Source of the DNA: JADFOB01 sp964651325
Lineage (GTDB): Bacteria; Planctomycetota; Phycisphaerae; UBA1845
Length of the DNA stretch: 7,464 nt
Reading direction: 5' to 3'
Assembly: GCA_964651325.1 (NCBI GenBank)
Contig: CAZYXP010000184.1
Span: forward strand, 1 to 7,464
Part shown: one piece after another, positions 6,521-7,464 of the stretch
Layout: each line of letters opens with the position of its first letter
Position numbering within the stretch: position 1 is the first letter of the stretch
The notes under the pieces: generated by a model
The model's database searches: none
The model's input: the letters and a program-made list of their open reading frames with translations, nothing else
What the model was told of the DNA's origin: nothing
Translations under genes and position numbers: made by a program

Positions 6521-6537
6521 GCTTGCAACGTGGGTGG

Positions 6538-6559
6538 CCCACCTCCCTCGGGAGGTGGG
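6538..6559. repeat. 22-bp near-perfect palindrome upstream of the M50 protease start
   Basis: CCCACCTCCC (6538-6547) and GGGAGGTGGG (6550-6559) are perfect inverted repeats around two bases, forming a strong hairpin of about nine pairs. It sits 17 bases upstream of the M50 start codon. On the minus strand it contains the only Shine-Dalgarno-like GGAGGT in the area, buried in the stem. It could be a 3'-end hairpin of the rhomboid transcript, an operator, a translation control element, or an intergenic repeat. Confidence 0.6.
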
Positions 6560-6765
6560 GGAGTCGATGATTGTTTCCGACTGACAGCGGGGTTCGAGGA
6601 TGATTCAAGTCTACGGGCTAGGGCGTCTGTGCCGGGTGGGCTTTGACTCCGAGTCGCGCCGGTATCATCGTGTCCCCCTTGTCCAAAAAGACACGGGCCA
6701 CCCAGGCTCGCTGTCTTTGGAATCATTGCCTCTTTCCGTGCATCACGCATCGAATCCACTCCACC

Positions 6766-6792
6766 CTCTGTGATCTCTGTGTCCTCTGTGGC
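6766..6792. repeat. three tandem nonamers, CTCTGTGNN
   Basis: CTCTGTGAT, CTCTGTGTC and CTCTGTGGC follow each other without gaps, starting 31 bases beyond the rhomboid stop codon. The constant heptamer CTCTGTG and the two-base variable end define the period of nine. Similar CTCTGTG-type tracts recur between genes in several bacterial genomes as I recall them; their role is unknown. Confidence 0.7.
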
Positions 6793-6823
6793 TCAGTATC
6801 CCCGGACGAAAGATGCCATCGCG

Positions 6824-7464
6824 CTAGATTCGATCGGTGCGGCCCATTTCGCGTTCCTGTTGTGCTTGCCGATCCGTCGCCTCTTTCAATGCTGTTTTCT
6901 CCCGTTGGGATAGGGAGTGAATTCCGCCGTCGTACACTTTTCGCAGAATTCGATCCACCGTCGCGGCGTCCTCGCGGCGTTGCTCCACCTTGGCTGTGAA
7001 TCCGCCCCGCTCGCGTTTTTGGCCCATCTTGGGCATTCGCGGCAGGTTCCATTGCTTCCGCGCCCACCATGCGTCGCCCCGCCACGCCCAAAACGCTCCA
7101 AATGCGAGGCCCGCCAAGTGACACGCCTCACCGCCGAAGTTGTCTCCACGTTGAATCACGGAGTAGAACGCCATGCCCGCGAAGATCATGGCGGCCGTGC
7201 GAATCTTCAACGGAAAGAGAAAATAGATGTACACAGTGGCATGCGGAAACAAGACCGCCACGATGCCCATCAGGCCGTAGATGCACCCGGAGGCGCCCAC
7301 CGCCGGCGTTCGAGGGTCGATCACGCCTTGCCAGGCCAACACCGTGAAGAAGATGTTGCCCGCCAGCCCGCACAGAGTGTAGATCGTGATAAACCGGCGC
7401 GGCGACCACATCCGCTCCAAGGGGCGACCGAGAAAATGCAGCACCAGCATGTTGATGAAAATGT
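6824..7464 (-). CDS. rhomboid-family (S54) intramembrane serine protease, 5' end missing
   Basis: The reading frame stays open to the right edge, so the true start and first membrane segment are outside the window. The first visible methionine (codon ending at 7450) is internal: IFIN precedes it, and IFINMLVLHFLG matches the family's N-M-L-x-L-x-x-x-G membrane segment. Counting from that methionine, GASGCIYGLMG (52-62) contains the nucleophile Ser54 in the GxSG motif, and CHLAGLAFG (110-118) contains the catalytic His111. Together they form the Ser-His dyad. Hydrophobic segments near 21-41, 54-70, 71-80, 84-99 and 109-124 support a polytopic membrane protein. Residues 130-208 form a basic, charged tail with a helical motif at 165-195 that resembles the DUF6576-like end of other bacterial rhomboids and the tail of the M50 neighbour. 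It is probably active, because both catalytic residues are present. The substrate is unknown. Confidence 0.9.
   Translation of the reverse strand, partial: IFINMLVLHFLGRPLERMWSPRRFITIYTLCGLAGNIFFTVLAWQGVIDPRTPAVGASGCIYGLMGIVAVLFPHATVYIYFLFPLKIRTAAMIFAGMAFYSVIQRGDNFGGEACHLAGLAFGAFWAWRGDAWWARKQWNLPRMPKMGQKRERGGFTAKVEQRREDAATVDRILRKVYDGGIHSLSQREKTALKEATDRQAQQEREMGRTDRI

Larger units (their letters stand above)
6521..6823. other. 303-base intergenic region between the rhomboid and M50 protease genes
   Basis: No gene is supported here. Reading on the minus strand from the rhomboid stop, it holds the nonamer tandem repeat (6766-6792), a stem-loop formed by CCAAAAAGACA (6683-6693) and TGTCTTTGG (6712-6720) with a two-base bulge, a competing CGTGTC/GACACG pairing (6669-6674 with 6690-6695), and the palindrome at 6538-6559. 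TGGGTGGCCC (6531-6540) and GGGCCACCCA (6695-6704) are perfect inverted repeats that bound a 174-base stretch. No clear -35/-10 pair for the M50 gene was found. Confidence 0.55.

Noticed and set aside
5747..6646. Plus-strand 299-residue open frame opposite the M50 protease gene
   Set aside because: The His/Arg/Asp-rich composition is what antisense reading of membrane-protein codons gives. No motif or ribosome binding site supports it.
1..7464. A complete undescribed defence or mobile system
   Set aside because: All five proteins belong to recognisable families, and four of them have ordinary housekeeping or membrane-protease roles. No cluster of unknown genes, integrase or toxin-antitoxin pair is present.

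Overview
The window most likely comes from the chromosome of a GC-rich member of the Planctomycetota, probably Phycisphaerae or a related uncultured lineage. The best evidence is the secreted dehydrogenase at 358-2343. It carries the DxNxNGxxDxC calcium-loop linker, the C-x-x-D-x-DC cysteine module followed by NRYIS, and a paired 'PNGVANLxD...FQG' dockerin-like C-terminus, a combination I associate with secreted proteins of that phylum. The compound palindromic repeats between genes fit the same picture. This assignment is inference and was not tested by any search.

Every supportable gene reads on the minus strand, so transcription runs from right to left. In that order the window holds: a rhomboid (S54) intramembrane serine protease cut by the right edge (6824-7464); a gap with a nonamer tandem repeat and a strong palindrome; a site-2-protease-like M50 intramembrane metalloprotease (5459-6520); a gap with a large inverted-repeat element; threonine synthase thrC (3869-5251); a gap with two more palindromic repeats; dapB (2811-3599); a 467-base gap with candidate terminator and promoter signals; the secreted PQQ-type sugar dehydrogenase (358-2343); and tRNA-Glu(CUC) (15-87) with a well-formed sigma-70-type promoter.

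Two pairs of neighbours make functional sense. ThrC and DapB both belong to the aspartate family of amino-acid synthesis: ThrC ends the threonine branch, and DapB acts in the diaminopimelate/lysine branch. The rhomboid and the M50 protease are unrelated catalytic folds that both cut within membranes. Both end in a charged tail carrying the same short helical motif (V..xLRxV..xGxxSL.....xLxExTxR). I see no phage, plasmid, CRISPR or defence genes, and nothing that I would call a wholly new system. The most unusual signals are the shared tail motif and the families of palindromic repeats that fill the gaps around thrC and the protease genes.
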